Counted from the stretch's first letter, positions 35,658-45,901 are shown. The stretch is DNA of 64,000 nucleotides from RQOF01 sp964461135 (GCA_964461135.1 CAYWTB010000004.1:1-64000); one strand, 5' to 3'. Made by a program: numbers and translations. The notes: a model not told the origin generated them from the letters alone.

Positions 35658-36118
35658 CAGGAAATCCGACATTTATTTTTTTTAAATTCCTTCAGCAAAT
35701 TCGCAACATTCTTATCGGCTCGGGCAATGATTTGCGCAGCAAAAATGGCTGCATTCCTCATACCCGCTTTGCCAATTGCCATTGTAGCTACAGGTACACC
35801 GGCCGGCATCTGAACGATAGAATAAAGTGAATCTACACCATTTAAGGCACCGGTTGCAAGCGGAACGCCTATTACGGGGAGAGTCGTATAAGCGGCTATA
35901 ACACCCGGCAAATGCGCCGCCATGCCGGCACAGGCAATTAGAACTTCAAATCCATTCTTTTGTGCAGACTGTGAGAATTTCTGAACCAAGTCGGGGGTAC
36001 GATGGGCCGACATGACTTCAATCTGATATTCGATCTGAAAATATTCCAAATACGGCAGCGCCTCTTTAACTACCGGCCGGTCAGACTCACTACCCATAAT
36101 AACGGCTACTTTGGCCAT
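35657..36118 (-). CDS. purE: N5-carboxyaminoimidazole ribonucleotide mutase (class I PurE)
   Basis: It catalyses the N5-CAIR to CAIR rearrangement in purine biosynthesis. The 153-residue class I form has IMGSESDRPVV, the catalytic VMSAHRTP and IACAGMAAHLPGVIA. ALNGVDSLYSIVQMPAGVPVA is a typical substrate-pocket segment. PurK is not in the window. The gene is followed by the coupled PfkB-family kinase. Confidence 0.96.
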   Translation of the reverse strand: MAKVAVIMGSESDRPVVKEALPYLEYFQIEYQIEVMSAHRTPDLVQKFSQSAQKNGFEVLIACAGMAAHLPGVIAAYTTLPVIGVPLATGALNGVDSLYSIVQMPAGVPVATMAIGKAGMRNAAIFAAQIIARADKNVANLLKEFKKNKCRIS

Positions 36119-36206
36119 GGATTATTCCTAATTATATTCGTTCAGTGTATTTTTAGTCAGTCCTGTCATAGTTATCTTCCTGTTTCATCCGGGATAAAAA
36201 GAAATT

Positions 36207-37250
36207 TCAAGATGCCTCCAAATCCCTGGGTTCCTGCAGCACTTCAAACGTATAGACTATGACTTTCAGTTGCTGCAGGAAGGGAACCTTTCTTTTACCT
36301 ATTGCCTGCACATAATAATCCAGCATATAAAGGCGCTGAGTTGTGCTGTCCACAAATGTAAAATTACGGAATGGGCCACCTACCATCAGACTATCATTTT
36401 TCCAGGTACCTTCCAGTTTAATGCTATTCCAGCGTTTGAACTGGGTAACATAGGCTTTCGTTTCTTCCTCCACCACAACATCTCCGGAAAATACCTCTTT
36501 GGCCAGTCGATTTCTTTCATCGATAACCCAGCGGGAAGTTAACTGAAATTCTCCCGCATATGGCTGCCAGTGAATTAAAATGGAACGATCCGGATCAAAA
36601 CGACGAATCCACACATAATTATTTTCCAGGTTTTCATTGGCAATAAAATAATCATGCTGAATCCGCATAGTGAAAGGAAAATGATCGGCTATATATTTTT
36701 CCAGATCTTTCTGCTCCATCCGCTTGAACATCTCCTGACGGAGTCTCTTATAGAAATAGCGGGTGAAATCATTGTAGGACAGATCCCCCAAATCATAAAT
36801 TTTTTGAACCATATCATTCACTGAATTGGCTACAAAAATAAGCACATATTGATTTTCGGCCCACACATTGTTCTTAGGAATATAAAAGTATTGTCCCTTT
36901 TTCACACCCTCGATTATTTCAGGATTCAGTAAATTTCTTACATTCAGGGAGACTGGATCCTGGGAATTGAGTCTTCCCAGAATAAAAATATTTTTAAAGT
37001 TCTGGTATTGTCTAAATTTATCAAATGGTTTCCAGATCAATATAAATTCTCTTTCCATGATTGGCGTTTGAATATATTGTCCGAAAATTGAATTGAGCGG
37101 TCCCCGATATTGGACCCAGTCTGCGGAATCGGCAAATACATACACCTCGTCATCTTCACCAAAGGATTTTCCCTTTGTGCTGCAGTTCCAGAAAGTTGCC
37201 AAAGTGAATAGGAAAATGAGTAAGTAAAGCATATAATATTTCTTTTTCAT
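36207..37250 (-). CDS. DUF4837 lipoprotein-like protein
   Basis: A 347-residue protein with an N-terminal hydrophobic segment ending in a cysteine (WNCS, about residue 23), suggesting a lipoprotein with a non-canonical lipobox. The DUF4837 region is recognised by VYVFADSADWVQYRGPL and the C-terminal YYVQAIGKRKVPFLQQLKV. The family is largely restricted to Bacteroidota and relatives, and its function is unknown. The start overlaps the YbhN-like gene's stop (ATGA), so the pair is translationally coupled. Confidence 0.85.
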   Translation of the reverse strand: MKKKYYMLYLLIFLFTLATFWNCSTKGKSFGEDDEVYVFADSADWVQYRGPLNSIFGQYIQTPIMEREFILIWKPFDKFRQYQNFKNIFILGRLNSQDPVSLNVRNLLNPEIIEGVKKGQYFYIPKNNVWAENQYVLIFVANSVNDMVQKIYDLGDLSYNDFTRYFYKRLRQEMFKRMEQKDLEKYIADHFPFTMRIQHDYFIANENLENNYVWIRRFDPDRSILIHWQPYAGEFQLTSRWVIDERNRLAKEVFSGDVVVEEETKAYVTQFKRWNSIKLEGTWKNDSLMVGGPFRNFTFVDSTTQRLYMLDYYVQAIGKRKVPFLQQLKVIVYTFEVLQEPRDLEAS

Positions 37251-38230
37251 GAGATTTGATCCTCCTTTAATATGGGGGCTTCAATACCTTTATGACGGTA
37301 TATGAGAAAGTATATACCTCCAATGAGACTAACAACTATAGGAATAATGGTTACAGAAAAAGAAAGCGAGAGAATCTGGGACGGCTGTAATCCCAGGCGG
37401 CTCAATAATAAAATATAACCCGTATCTCTCACGCCAATTCCATTGATAGAAGGCAGCAGTCCTATGATAAATGTAATCGGCACCACCAGAACCAGGTAAC
37501 CGAAGGTAATACTATCCAGACCCAGTGCTCTTGCCAGAATAAAATTCATTAGAATCAGGACAAACTGTGCGACCAGGGAATACAGGTATGTACCCATTAA
37601 GATCCTTTTTTTATCACGGTAATAATGAAGCGTATCCAGCACCTTTATGATTCGGTCTCCGATATTATAAAAAGTAATAAAGGATAATAAAACATTAAAT
37701 CTTCTGTACATTCTTCTGCTCATGATGCTCATCATGAAAATCGAGATAAATATAATAACAAATAAGGTTATATAAATAATTCGCCGGGTATGAAAATACT
37801 GCATTACCCAGAAGAGGGAAATAAATGCAAGGGAAAGAGTTGCCAGTAACCCGATAAGACGTTCCAGAAATACGGTTCCTATACTGGCAGATTTCTGCTG
37901 ACTTTCCCTGGCAAGATAGTAAGCCCGGGCCAGATCTCCCCCCATACTGGTGGGAAGGAAATTGTTAAAAAACAGGCCGATTAGATAAAATTTGAACAAA
38001 TGATTCAGGGGAGTATTAATACCGTAAGAGATATTCAGCAAATGCCAGCGCAGGGCCAGAAAAATCATGGACAGAAAAAAAGTTGCAAAAGCCAGGATTA
38101 TACCCAGAAGTTTCAGACTGCTCATCAATTTTAAAATTTCAGGAACATCAGAGATATAGATGAGATATGCGATCAATCCCAGGCTGATCACAATCCGGAT
38201 AATATTTAAAATTACTTTTCTCATTATCAA
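37247..38230 (-). CDS. YbhN/lysylphosphatidylglycerol synthase-like membrane protein
   Basis: A 327-residue protein with about seven or eight membrane helices. The LPLP-type motif NNFLPTSMGGDLARAY and VPITFIIGLLPSINGIGVRDTGY are typical of the UPF0104 (AglD/MprF-transmembrane) family. Members include putative lipid flippases or lysyl-transferase-related transmembrane domains. No soluble catalytic domain is attached. It is separated from the DUF2723 gene by a terminator at 38299-38331, so it heads its own unit together with DUF4837. Confidence 0.87.
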   Translation of the reverse strand: MIMRKVILNIIRIVISLGLIAYLIYISDVPEILKLMSSLKLLGIILAFATFFLSMIFLALRWHLLNISYGINTPLNHLFKFYLIGLFFNNFLPTSMGGDLARAYYLARESQQKSASIGTVFLERLIGLLATLSLAFISLFWVMQYFHTRRIIYITLFVIIFISIFMMSIMSRRMYRRFNVLLSFITFYNIGDRIIKVLDTLHYYRDKKRILMGTYLYSLVAQFVLILMNFILARALGLDSITFGYLVLVVPITFIIGLLPSINGIGVRDTGYILLLSRLGLQPSQILSLSFSVTIIPIVVSLIGGIYFLIYRHKGIEAPILKEDQIS

Positions 38231-38298
38231 AAATTGAAATTACTGGACGTTTACAAATATGAAATCTAATAAAATTTGTCAATAATTAAAAATGTGTA

Positions 38299-38331
38299 TA
38301 AAAAAATCAAGGAGGGGTTTTCCCTCCTTGA
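38299..38331 (-). terminator. Rho-independent terminator after the DUF2723 gene
   Basis: tcaaggaggg (38307-38316) pairs with ccctccttga (38322-38331) around a 5-base loop. On the minus strand it is followed by a T run (complement of the A tract before 38307). It ends transcription of the DUF2723/GT2 unit. Confidence 0.8.
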
Positions 38332-38391
38332 TTAGCGAGACAAAAAGTATTTTCACTCTTTGAATTCCCGATTCAGGAATTCGAATGAAAA

Positions 38392-41037
38392 TTACGGAGT
38401 TTTATCGCCTTCGGTTTTCACCTTCCTACGGAATTCTTCCAGCCGTTTTTTTGCCCCCTGGTCCTGTGGATTTTCTTTCAGCCAGTTTTCCAATATTTCA
38501 ATCGATTTGTCATATTTCTTCTGGCTGGCGTAAACATCTACCAGAAAGGCTTTTGCCTGAATATTGTTGGGATCGCGGTCCAGGATCTGTTGGAATGCCA
38601 TTCCTGCATCATTGTAATCTCTCAGATTAAACAGTATTCTCCCCATATTCTCCAGTTCTCCCGACTGATAATTCCCAAGGTTTAAACTGTCCATTTTTTG
38701 GATTCCGGAATATATTTCATAGGACTCCATCCAATATTTGAGCATGGCATTGGTATAAGGTATGACGGAGGACGGCATTACCTCTTTTGCCTTGGTCATC
38801 AAGGCTCTGATTTTTTCTTTTTCATCAAAATTAGCATAATAATTGGATAATTGAATGAATGCCGACCGGTAATTCTGCAGCAGCGCGATGACATTATCAT
38901 CATAATACACATTGGGATTATTCAGATTGCGAAAAAGATATTTATTCATCAGGTTATCATAGAGTGTATCAGGATCAATCTGCCACTCCGGAACTGCCGT
39001 GATCTTAAAGGCCAGGCCATCCATCCGCAGGTACTTCTGTAAATCATCCATCATATTATCCCGTGACACGGTTACTGCAAAATAGAGTGGTTTTTGGAAG
39101 CGGTTGGCATAGAGGGTATTGAGAATCATGTAGTCCTGTACTCTGAGATAACGTCCATAAAATTTCGGCCCCAGAGAAAAGGTCATTTTATCACTTACCC
39201 TTGGCTCATTAAAAGACATAGTGGCTTTATAGCCGGCTATCTCGTCATTCAGAAAAGTTTCCGGAATGTCAATTTCGATAGTTTTCTTCTGAGACCATGG
39301 TACCGGGGCAATATTGGTAATTTCCGCATCGGAGAGAGATATGGGAACCGTAGGTTCATGGTATTTTAACTGTTCTATATACCAGTTGGTATTCAGAAGA
39401 CTCAGATTTGCCACCCTTACATCGGTTCGGATATAGTCAACTTCCTGCAGATACCACACCGGAAAGGTATCATTATCGCCATTGGTATAAATAATTCCGC
39501 TTTCATCACAGGTCATCAGCATATTGTATGAATAATCCCATGCCACATAATTTCCGCTTCTATCGTGGCTGTGATAATTGGCCATCAGAACATGAATCGG
39601 TGATACTAAGAATAAAATTACCGCTATGGCCAGCGGCATCACATTTGAGATAGCAGATTTGCGGGTAGTTCGGGCAAAATATTCAACAATGGCAGCCGCA
39701 CCGATTCCAATCCATACCGAAAAAGCGAAAAAAGATCCCACATAACTGTAATCCCGTTCCCTGGGTTGGGGATCGGGTTGATTAAGATACAAAATTACGG
39801 CCAGGCCGGTCATAAAAAACAAAACCAGCACCACCAATCCACTCTTCCAGTCCTTAAGAAACTGGTACCATGCACCCATTAAACCCAGAAGCAGCGGGAT
39901 AGCCAAAAATTTAGACCAGCTGAAATTATCTGTAGCATTATCTTTTCCCATAAAATTCCACAAAAAATAACGAGTATACATTTTCTGAACCTGGTAATTC
40001 CAGAAAAAATCCCATACACTGGAGTATTTCCGTCCGTTAGGAGATTCTGCCAGCATCTTGCTCCTGTCCAGCGTGTGCTCACCGTACTGTTCACGATTCA
40101 TGTAGCTGACAAATTTTTGAATGGTCTCGGGATTATTTTCATCAATATTGGGATTCAGATTCGACCGGATATAGATAGTTGCGTAGGTTGAATATCCGAG
40201 AACAACCAGTAAAACTGACATCAGCAAAAGAGAAGCCAATTCTTTCTTCCTCTGAATCGTGTAGACCAGAAGAATGATGAGCAATAAAATGGAAAATAAT
40301 AAACCGATAAATCCAACATGTTCAGCAGCTTCCGGAATACCCTGCACCAGACCGGGATAAATCATCAGGGTTAATGCGCCACCGAATAGAACCAGGAGAA
40401 CAAAAGTTGTACTGTTCAAAGGATACTTCTTATAATAAATGATCATGAATACCATGGGAAGAGCGAGAACATTCAACAGATGTACTCCAATTGCCAACCC
40501 AACAAGATACATGATAAAAAGCAGATACTTTTCATTTCCTTTTTGTTCGGATCGTTCACTCCAGAGCAGAATCAGCCAAACCACCAGGGATGTAAAGAGC
40601 ATGGAAGGCGCATAGACTTCGGCTTCAACCGCATTGAACCAGAAACTGGTAGTAAAGGCAAAGGTCAGAGAGCCGATAATTCCTCCGACATACGGCACAT
40701 ATTTTAAAAACCCCTCTTTTTCATTTTCCAGATATTGCCTGATAAACATCACGATAATCAGATAGAGGAACATTACAGTAAATGCACTGGAGATGGTAGA
40801 TATAAGGTTTACCCGCTTTGCAATATCCGGAAAGATCGGTATCATACTGAATATGCGTCCAACCAGCAGATAGAGCGGGGCCCCCGGAGGATGGGGTACT
40901 CCCATTCGAAAAGAACAGGCAATAAACTCTCCACAGTCCCAGAACGAAACAGTGGGCGCGATGGTCAGATAATAAATAATGAAACTAAAAATAAAAACGA
41001 AAGCGGCTAAAATTTTGTTTAACTTCCCATTTTCCAT
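38392..41037 (-). CDS. DUF2723 membrane protein with TPR C-terminus
   Basis: An 881-residue protein with about ten membrane helices. The DUF2723 signature is near the N-terminus: APTVSFWDCGEFIACSFRMG followed by VPHPPGAPLYLL. It resembles GT-C-type glycosyltransferases that use lipid-linked sugars. A conserved extracytoplasmic GDNDTFPVWYLQ segment is present. The last 150 residues form TPR-like helices (FNLRDYNDAGMAFQQILDRD, then YDKSIEILENWLK). Found mainly in Bacteroidota and relatives, where it is thought to glycosylate proteins or lipids. The start overlaps the GT2 gene by 19 bases. Confidence 0.9.
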   Translation of the reverse strand: MENGKLNKILAAFVFIFSFIIYYLTIAPTVSFWDCGEFIACSFRMGVPHPPGAPLYLLVGRIFSMIPIFPDIAKRVNLISTISSAFTVMFLYLIIVMFIRQYLENEKEGFLKYVPYVGGIIGSLTFAFTTSFWFNAVEAEVYAPSMLFTSLVVWLILLWSERSEQKGNEKYLLFIMYLVGLAIGVHLLNVLALPMVFMIIYYKKYPLNSTTFVLLVLFGGALTLMIYPGLVQGIPEAAEHVGFIGLLFSILLLIILLVYTIQRKKELASLLLMSVLLVVLGYSTYATIYIRSNLNPNIDENNPETIQKFVSYMNREQYGEHTLDRSKMLAESPNGRKYSSVWDFFWNYQVQKMYTRYFLWNFMGKDNATDNFSWSKFLAIPLLLGLMGAWYQFLKDWKSGLVVLVLFFMTGLAVILYLNQPDPQPRERDYSYVGSFFAFSVWIGIGAAAIVEYFARTTRKSAISNVMPLAIAVILFLVSPIHVLMANYHSHDRSGNYVAWDYSYNMLMTCDESGIIYTNGDNDTFPVWYLQEVDYIRTDVRVANLSLLNTNWYIEQLKYHEPTVPISLSDAEITNIAPVPWSQKKTIEIDIPETFLNDEIAGYKATMSFNEPRVSDKMTFSLGPKFYGRYLRVQDYMILNTLYANRFQKPLYFAVTVSRDNMMDDLQKYLRMDGLAFKITAVPEWQIDPDTLYDNLMNKYLFRNLNNPNVYYDDNVIALLQNYRSAFIQLSNYYANFDEKEKIRALMTKAKEVMPSSVIPYTNAMLKYWMESYEIYSGIQKMDSLNLGNYQSGELENMGRILFNLRDYNDAGMAFQQILDRDPNNIQAKAFLVDVYASQKKYDKSIEILENWLKENPQDQGAKKRLEEFRRKVKTEGDKTP

Positions 41038-42140
41038 TCGACTTCAGGCTCCTTATCCTTTAACATATGTAAGGAATTAAGTTTAGTTAACTGCGAAAAT
41101 TTTTTCCTGCCACGGATAAAATATTCCCACACAATGCTGCCGGGATATACCAATCTGAAAATTTCCTTATCCCCGGCCCGTCTTTTTTGCTGGATTTCCC
41201 TCCGTTTTCGCAATAGCAGAGGGAGATGTAACAGAATCCAGACATATGCTTTCCCGATTGAAAATCCGTTCTTAAATTTTCCCCTGAACAGCTCACGCGT
41301 CAGGGCAATTCCATCCATGAACAGTCTGAAAATAATTATTCTGGCTAAGTTAATCATTTGCAGATTTTTAACCAATAGAAAAATGTTGTTCCTGAAATTC
41401 CAGTAGTTCTTGCGGGGATTCTCGCTGGAGAGGGTACCGCCTCCCTGGTGCCAGACTTTAGCGGCAGGAATGCAATAGATGTGATACCTATGGAGATGCA
41501 GCCGCCAGCAGAGATCTATCTCTTCCATATGCATCTGAAAATCCTCATCCAGAATTCCGAGGTCATCCAGAACTGATTTGCGAATAAAAAAACAGGCACC
41601 GGTCGACCAGAAGATTTCCATATTATCATCATACTGCCCCTGGTCTGTTTCCAGATCGAAGAACATCCGTCCGCGCATGAAAGGATAACCGTACTTATCA
41701 ATAAATCCTCCGGCGGCACCAGCATATTCAAAATGGTCCGGCTGGTTCAGATCCAGAACTTTAGGTTGACAGGCCGCCAATTCCGGCTTATTATTAAACG
41801 CATTGACAATAACTGTTAGAAAAGCCGGATCGACTTTTACATCATTATTTATTAAACAGATTATTTCACCGGTTGCAGCTTTTATTCCTTCATTATTACC
41901 CCGGGCAAACATGTAATTAGCAGGATTTTGCACAATTTTAACCCTTGGATAATTCTCCCGAACAAAGTTTACACTATCATCTGCCGAGGCATTATCTACT
42001 AAAATTAGCTCGGTACGGGGATAGGTAATTCTCCCTAATGAATCGTAGAGATCCCTTAAATATTTCTTACCATTATAATTGACGGTAATAAAGGAAACCA
42101 AGGGGTTATGAGACGTCTGATTCATTTTTTCAGATAACAT
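41019..42140 (-). CDS. GT2 rhamnosyltransferase-like glycosyltransferase
   Basis: A 373-residue protein with SFITVNYNGKKYLRDL, the NDP-sugar site LVDNASADDSV and LINNDVKVD. The second half has WSTGACFFIRK, EEIDLCWRLH and GGGTLSSENPRK, all typical of family-2 transferases of the WcaA/rhamnosyl type. A C-terminal amphipathic region (about residues 270-320) is likely membrane-associated. The first ATG (42140) is kept, although an internal ATG at 42125 is as likely. It forms a unit with the downstream DUF2723 gene. Confidence 0.9.
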   Translation of the reverse strand: MLSEKMNQTSHNPLVSFITVNYNGKKYLRDLYDSLGRITYPRTELILVDNASADDSVNFVRENYPRVKIVQNPANYMFARGNNEGIKAATGEIICLINNDVKVDPAFLTVIVNAFNNKPELAACQPKVLDLNQPDHFEYAGAAGGFIDKYGYPFMRGRMFFDLETDQGQYDDNMEIFWSTGACFFIRKSVLDDLGILDEDFQMHMEEIDLCWRLHLHRYHIYCIPAAKVWHQGGGTLSSENPRKNYWNFRNNIFLLVKNLQMINLARIIIFRLFMDGIALTRELFRGKFKNGFSIGKAYVWILLHLPLLLRKRREIQQKRRAGDKEIFRLVYPGSIVWEYFIRGRKKFSQLTKLNSLHMLKDKEPEVEWKMGS

Positions 42141-42295
42141 CCTTTTGCAACAACCATAGGTTTATTCTTTCAGTAATAAAAAAGGGTGAAATATCTTCAT
42201 TAATTACAGGCAAATCAAGACCAAAATAATCTACATCTCCTTCCCTGGCGGAAAAACGAAAAGCGGGTCAGTATATCTGATTTAATCGCAGCTGG

Positions 42296-42601
42296 CTATT
42301 CCTGTTCGGCTTTACCGGATGTTTTATCACTGTCCGTTTTCTCTGACGCCAAGCTGATCCGGAGATCAGAAATAGTCTGCTCCAGAAGTCGTGATTCGTC
42401 CTCATCAAGATTCCCTATGGTTTTCTCCTTCAGCATATCCAGGGTATCAATAGTATATACAGCCATATTCAGATTTCGTTCAATTTTATCCGTGGCTGGA
42501 TTTTTGATTCGACCAAGACTCACCCATCCCTGCATCTGAAATTGCTGAATCAATGTGATAAACAGTGCTTTGGTCTTATTCTCCGGAGTTTCCCGATTCA
42601 T
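42296..42601 (-). CDS. DUF1844 protein
   Basis: A 101-residue protein containing the DUF1844 core: FITLIQQFQMQGWVSLGRI, then ERNLNMAVYTIDTLDMLKEK and ESRLLEQTISDLR. Members are small cytosolic proteins of unknown function, present in many bacterial groups. It is divergent from rlmN and probably monocistronic; the gap to the GT2 gene (42141-42295) is 155 bases and carries no gene. Confidence 0.85.
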   Translation of the reverse strand: MNRETPENKTKALFITLIQQFQMQGWVSLGRIKNPATDKIERNLNMAVYTIDTLDMLKEKTIGNLDEDESRLLEQTISDLRISLASEKTDSDKTSGKAEQE

Positions 42602-42734
42602 ATTTTCTCCCTATTTTACTTTGATACATTAATTTTTAAAATCAAAATTCCTGGAACCGGTTTCATAGTTTCGCATTTGAATAGTCATTATTTTATGTGT
42701 AATTTAACTGTCAATGTTAATTTAATAAATATTT

Positions 42735-43811
42735 ATGGACTCAAAAACAACCCATTTTCAAGATAAGAAGGATTCCCTGCTGGGACGGACAACTGAGGAT
42801 ATTCATGAATTGATGGAACCGCTGGGGGAACCGCAATACCGAACTAATCAGATATACAAATGGATACATTATCATAATGCGGACTCATTTGAGGAAATGA
42901 CTAACCTGCCCAAATCTCTTCACAACAAATTAACAGAACAGTTTTGCATTAAAACCATGAGACTGGAAAAGAAAACCATTGCTCGGGACGGTACCGAAAA
43001 ATATTTATGGAGACTGCAGGATAACAGGTTTGTGGAGAGTGTAGTTATTCCGGAGATCCGGCGAAATACCATTTGTATCTCATCGCAGGTTGGCTGTTCG
43101 CTGGCTTGTACTTTTTGTGCCACAGGCTCCATGGGGCTTGTACGGAATCTTACGGCAGGAGAGATTATTGAACAGGTTCTGCAGGTAAAAAAACTCAGTA
43201 GTCATGGGATCACCAACATAGTATTCATGGGTATGGGTGAACCATTTATCAATTATAACCGCTCCATTCAGGCTTCCCGCATTATGGGAGATCCGGAAGG
43301 CCTGGCTATCGCTACTAAAAGAATTACCATTTCCACCAGTGGGATTGTTCCTAAAATTCATCAGTATACTGATGAAGGGCTTCCGTTCGGATTGGCCATA
43401 TCACTTCATGCACCCAACCAGGCACTGCGTGAAAAAATTATGCCCATTGCTCATAAATTTCCTCTTGAGCAACTGATGTCCGGTGTCCGATATTATATGC
43501 AGGCCAAGAAACGTAACCGCGTGACTTTTGAGTATGTACTGCTCCATGGTATAAACGATACTCCTGCCGAGGCACGAGAACTGATCAGCCTGTTGTCTCA
43601 ATTCCGCTGCAAATTGAATCTTATTCCCTGTAACCAGAATTTCCTGGGTTATTCCCCCCCACCGCAGGAAGATCTTGAAAAATTTGTTTCCATAATGATG
43701 GATGCACCATTTACTGTTACAGTCCGGAAAAACCGAGGCGAGGACATTACCGCCGCCTGCGGCCAGTTGGCTGTGGAACACCAGGAAAAATCAATTTTCA
43801 TCAAATTATAG
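42735..43811 (+). CDS. rlmN: Dual-specificity 23S rRNA/tRNA adenine-C2 methyltransferase
   Basis: This radical SAM enzyme methylates A2503 of 23S rRNA and A37 of some tRNAs. The SAM-cluster cysteines are Cys121, Cys125 and Cys128 in CSLACTFCATG, with the conserved NIVFMGMGEP and SLHAPNQ segments. The catalytic cysteine near the C-terminus is in AACGQL. Length 358 fits RlmN. The ATG at 42735 gives an N-terminal extension of about 15 residues before the conserved start; an internal start is possible. Confidence 0.95.
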   Translation: MDSKTTHFQDKKDSLLGRTTEDIHELMEPLGEPQYRTNQIYKWIHYHNADSFEEMTNLPKSLHNKLTEQFCIKTMRLEKKTIARDGTEKYLWRLQDNRFVESVVIPEIRRNTICISSQVGCSLACTFCATGSMGLVRNLTAGEIIEQVLQVKKLSSHGITNIVFMGMGEPFINYNRSIQASRIMGDPEGLAIATKRITISTSGIVPKIHQYTDEGLPFGLAISLHAPNQALREKIMPIAHKFPLEQLMSGVRYYMQAKKRNRVTFEYVLLHGINDTPAEARELISLLSQFRCKLNLIPCNQNFLGYSPPPQEDLEKFVSIMMDAPFTVTVRKNRGEDITAACGQLAVEHQEKSIFIKL

Positions 43812-43835
43812 TCAGAAATTACAGCTACAGGAATT

Positions 43836-44771
43836 TCAGAATAGTCTTTTACGTTTGAGCAGATATCGTAATAAGGCCTTATCGAAGGGATCATCACTGA
43901 GAATATTTTGAAAATCAATGTGGTATTTGAGGCATTCAGTCTGCAGATAACCGTAGAATTCATCGATTCTTTCCCGATAACGTTCCCGTAAAAAATACGG
44001 TTGTGTTTTCAACTTTTCTCCGGTTTCCATATCCGCGAAGGTAGCATCATCCGTGAAATCAAAATATTTATCATTCGGATCCATAATATTAAAAACCAGC
44101 ATGTCATGCTTATAATGACGAAAATGTCTTAATCCTTCCAGAATAATTGCGGGTTCTTCATACAGAAAATCAGTAAGCAGAATAATCAGACTTTTCCTTT
44201 GAATTTTTTCCGCCATGATATGGAGCATTTCGCTCACCACTGTTTTTTTCTGAATAATCCGTATATTGTCTAATTCCTTCAGGATAAAGTGAAAATAACT
44301 CTGCGATGATTTGGGTGGCAGAATCCGTTCAATTTTGTCCGAAAAAGTCACCAGCCCGACAGCATCCCGTTGTTTAATCAGGAGATATGCCAGTGCTGCT
44401 GACAAATAGGATGCATATTGAATTTTAGTAATTTGACCGCTGGCATAGTTCATGGAACCCGAAATATCCAACAACAAATAGGCACGCAGATTAGTTTCTT
44501 CTTCATATTGTTTGATATAATAGCGATTTGTACGACCATAGACCTTCCAGTCTATACTGCGAATATTATCCCCGGGCATATATTGCCGGTGTTCACTGAA
44601 TTCCACACTGAAACCATGATAGGGACTTTTATGCAAACCTACCAGGAAACCTTCCACAATCATTTTTGCCACGAATTCAAGATTCCGCAGCCCGGACACA
44701 ACCTCCGGCTGGAGATACTTCTGAATGTTTGTCTCGTCCTTTTGCACCATCTTTTCCCGAAGTTTCTCCAA
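43836..44771 (-). CDS. DUF58 protein with VWA-like MIDAS
   Basis: A 311-residue protein with YHGFSVEFSEHRQYMPGD, IDWKVYGRTNRYYIKQYEEE (the DUF58 signature) and the MIDAS-type DISGSMNY. Members usually sit with a MoxR-type AAA ATPase and further VWA genes. Neither is seen next to it here, where rlmN and trxB flank it. Metal-dependent adhesion or chaperone roles are family knowledge, not observed. It is convergent with rlmN, the two stops lying 24 bases apart. Confidence 0.87.
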   Translation of the reverse strand: MEKLREKMVQKDETNIQKYLQPEVVSGLRNLEFVAKMIVEGFLVGLHKSPYHGFSVEFSEHRQYMPGDNIRSIDWKVYGRTNRYYIKQYEEETNLRAYLLLDISGSMNYASGQITKIQYASYLSAALAYLLIKQRDAVGLVTFSDKIERILPPKSSQSYFHFILKELDNIRIIQKKTVVSEMLHIMAEKIQRKSLIILLTDFLYEEPAIILEGLRHFRHYKHDMLVFNIMDPNDKYFDFTDDATFADMETGEKLKTQPYFLRERYRERIDEFYGYLQTECLKYHIDFQNILSDDPFDKALLRYLLKRKRLF

Positions 44772-44884
44772 AAAGTAAGAAATAATTTCACCTTCTGAAA
44801 TTATTATTTATCTTAAAGTGTAACTTAGAGGTAAGAGTTTCATCAGATATTCGAAAATACATGAACAGGATCCAGGAGAAAGAT

Positions 44885-45853
44885 ATGGAAAATGTACAAC
44901 ATTATAAGGTTATCATCATCGGTTCCGGAGTAGCCGGTCTGACAGCTGCATTATATACCTCCCGGGCTGATTTGAATCCTCTGGTAATTGAAGGAATACA
45001 GCCGGGTGGACAATTAACCATCACCACCGAAGTCGAAAATTTTCCCGGGTTCCCGGAAGGAATACTGGGCCCGGAATTAATGGACCGGACACATAAACAG
45101 GCTGAAAAATTCGGAACAAAATTTTATTATGGCACCGTGACCAAAGCAGACCTGAGTAAAAAGCCCATCGAGCTTGAGGTGGAAGGTAAAAGATTCACCT
45201 GCGATGCACTGATTATTGCTTCCGGTGCCAGCGCCAAATTGCTGGGTCTGGAATCTGAAAGTAAACTCATGGGACATGGCGTTTCTGCATGTGCGACCTG
45301 TGATGGGTTCTTTTTTAAAGAAAAAGAAATAGTTGTCATCGGTGGAGGCGATTCTGCAATGGAAGAGGGCACGTTCCTGACAAAATTTGCCTCAAAGGTG
45401 ACCATTATTCACAGGCGGGATGAACTACGGGCATCTCCCATTATGGTCCAACGGGCAAAAAGGAATCCAAAGATCGATTTTTTGTGGAATAAGATTGTGA
45501 CAGAATTCATAGGCAGCAGGGAAAAAGGGCTTGAAGGAGTGAGACTTAAAGATACCAATAGCGGTGAAGAAAGCGTTTTTAAATGTCAGGGTGCGTTCCT
45601 GGCCATTGGCCACGTTCCCAATACCGAAATTTTTCAGAACCAACTGGAGATGGACGATAAGGGATATCTGGTTAGCAGAGAAAAAGGGACCCGGACAAAT
45701 ATTGAAGGAGTGTTTGCTGCCGGAGATGTGCAGGATGCTATTTACCGTCAGGCCGTTACTGCCGCCGGATCGGGTTGTAAGGCAGCACTGGACGCCCAGC
45801 ATTATCTGGAAGAACTTGGATTCGTAGACTCAAAAGAAGAAATGGTGCAATAA
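44885..45853 (+). CDS. trxB: Thioredoxin reductase
   Basis: An FAD-dependent enzyme that reduces thioredoxin with NADPH. The redox pair is Cys136 and Cys139 in SACATCDGFF. FAD- and NADPH-binding glycine motifs are IIGSGVAGLTAALYT and VIGGGDSAMEEG, and the C-terminal AAGDVQDAIYRQAVTAAGSG closes the FAD site. The ATG at 44885 has AGGAG six bases upstream and gives 322 residues; an in-frame ATG at 44861 lacks such a site. Its downstream neighbour is the selenoprotein gene (convergent), a potential thiol/selenol partner; that link is inference. Confidence 0.95.
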   Translation: MENVQHYKVIIIGSGVAGLTAALYTSRADLNPLVIEGIQPGGQLTITTEVENFPGFPEGILGPELMDRTHKQAEKFGTKFYYGTVTKADLSKKPIELEVEGKRFTCDALIIASGASAKLLGLESESKLMGHGVSACATCDGFFFKEKEIVVIGGGDSAMEEGTFLTKFASKVTIIHRRDELRASPIMVQRAKRNPKIDFLWNKIVTEFIGSREKGLEGVRLKDTNSGEESVFKCQGAFLAIGHVPNTEIFQNQLEMDDKGYLVSREKGTRTNIEGVFAAGDVQDAIYRQAVTAAGSGCKAALDAQHYLEELGFVDSKEEMVQ

Positions 45854-45861
45854 AAGAGAAA

Positions 45862-45901
45862 AACCGGTTACTGAATTTTCAGTAACCGGTTACTGAATTT
45901 T
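45862..45901 (-). terminator. Intrinsic terminator between trxB and selW-like gene
   Basis: aaccggttactg (45862-45873) is the exact complement of cagtaaccggtt (45880-45891), giving a 12-bp stem around a 6-base loop. A T run lies on the minus-strand exit side, so it mainly ends the selenoprotein transcript. It also stops trxB transcription less efficiently. The segment ggttactgaatttt occurs twice in tandem. Confidence 0.75.
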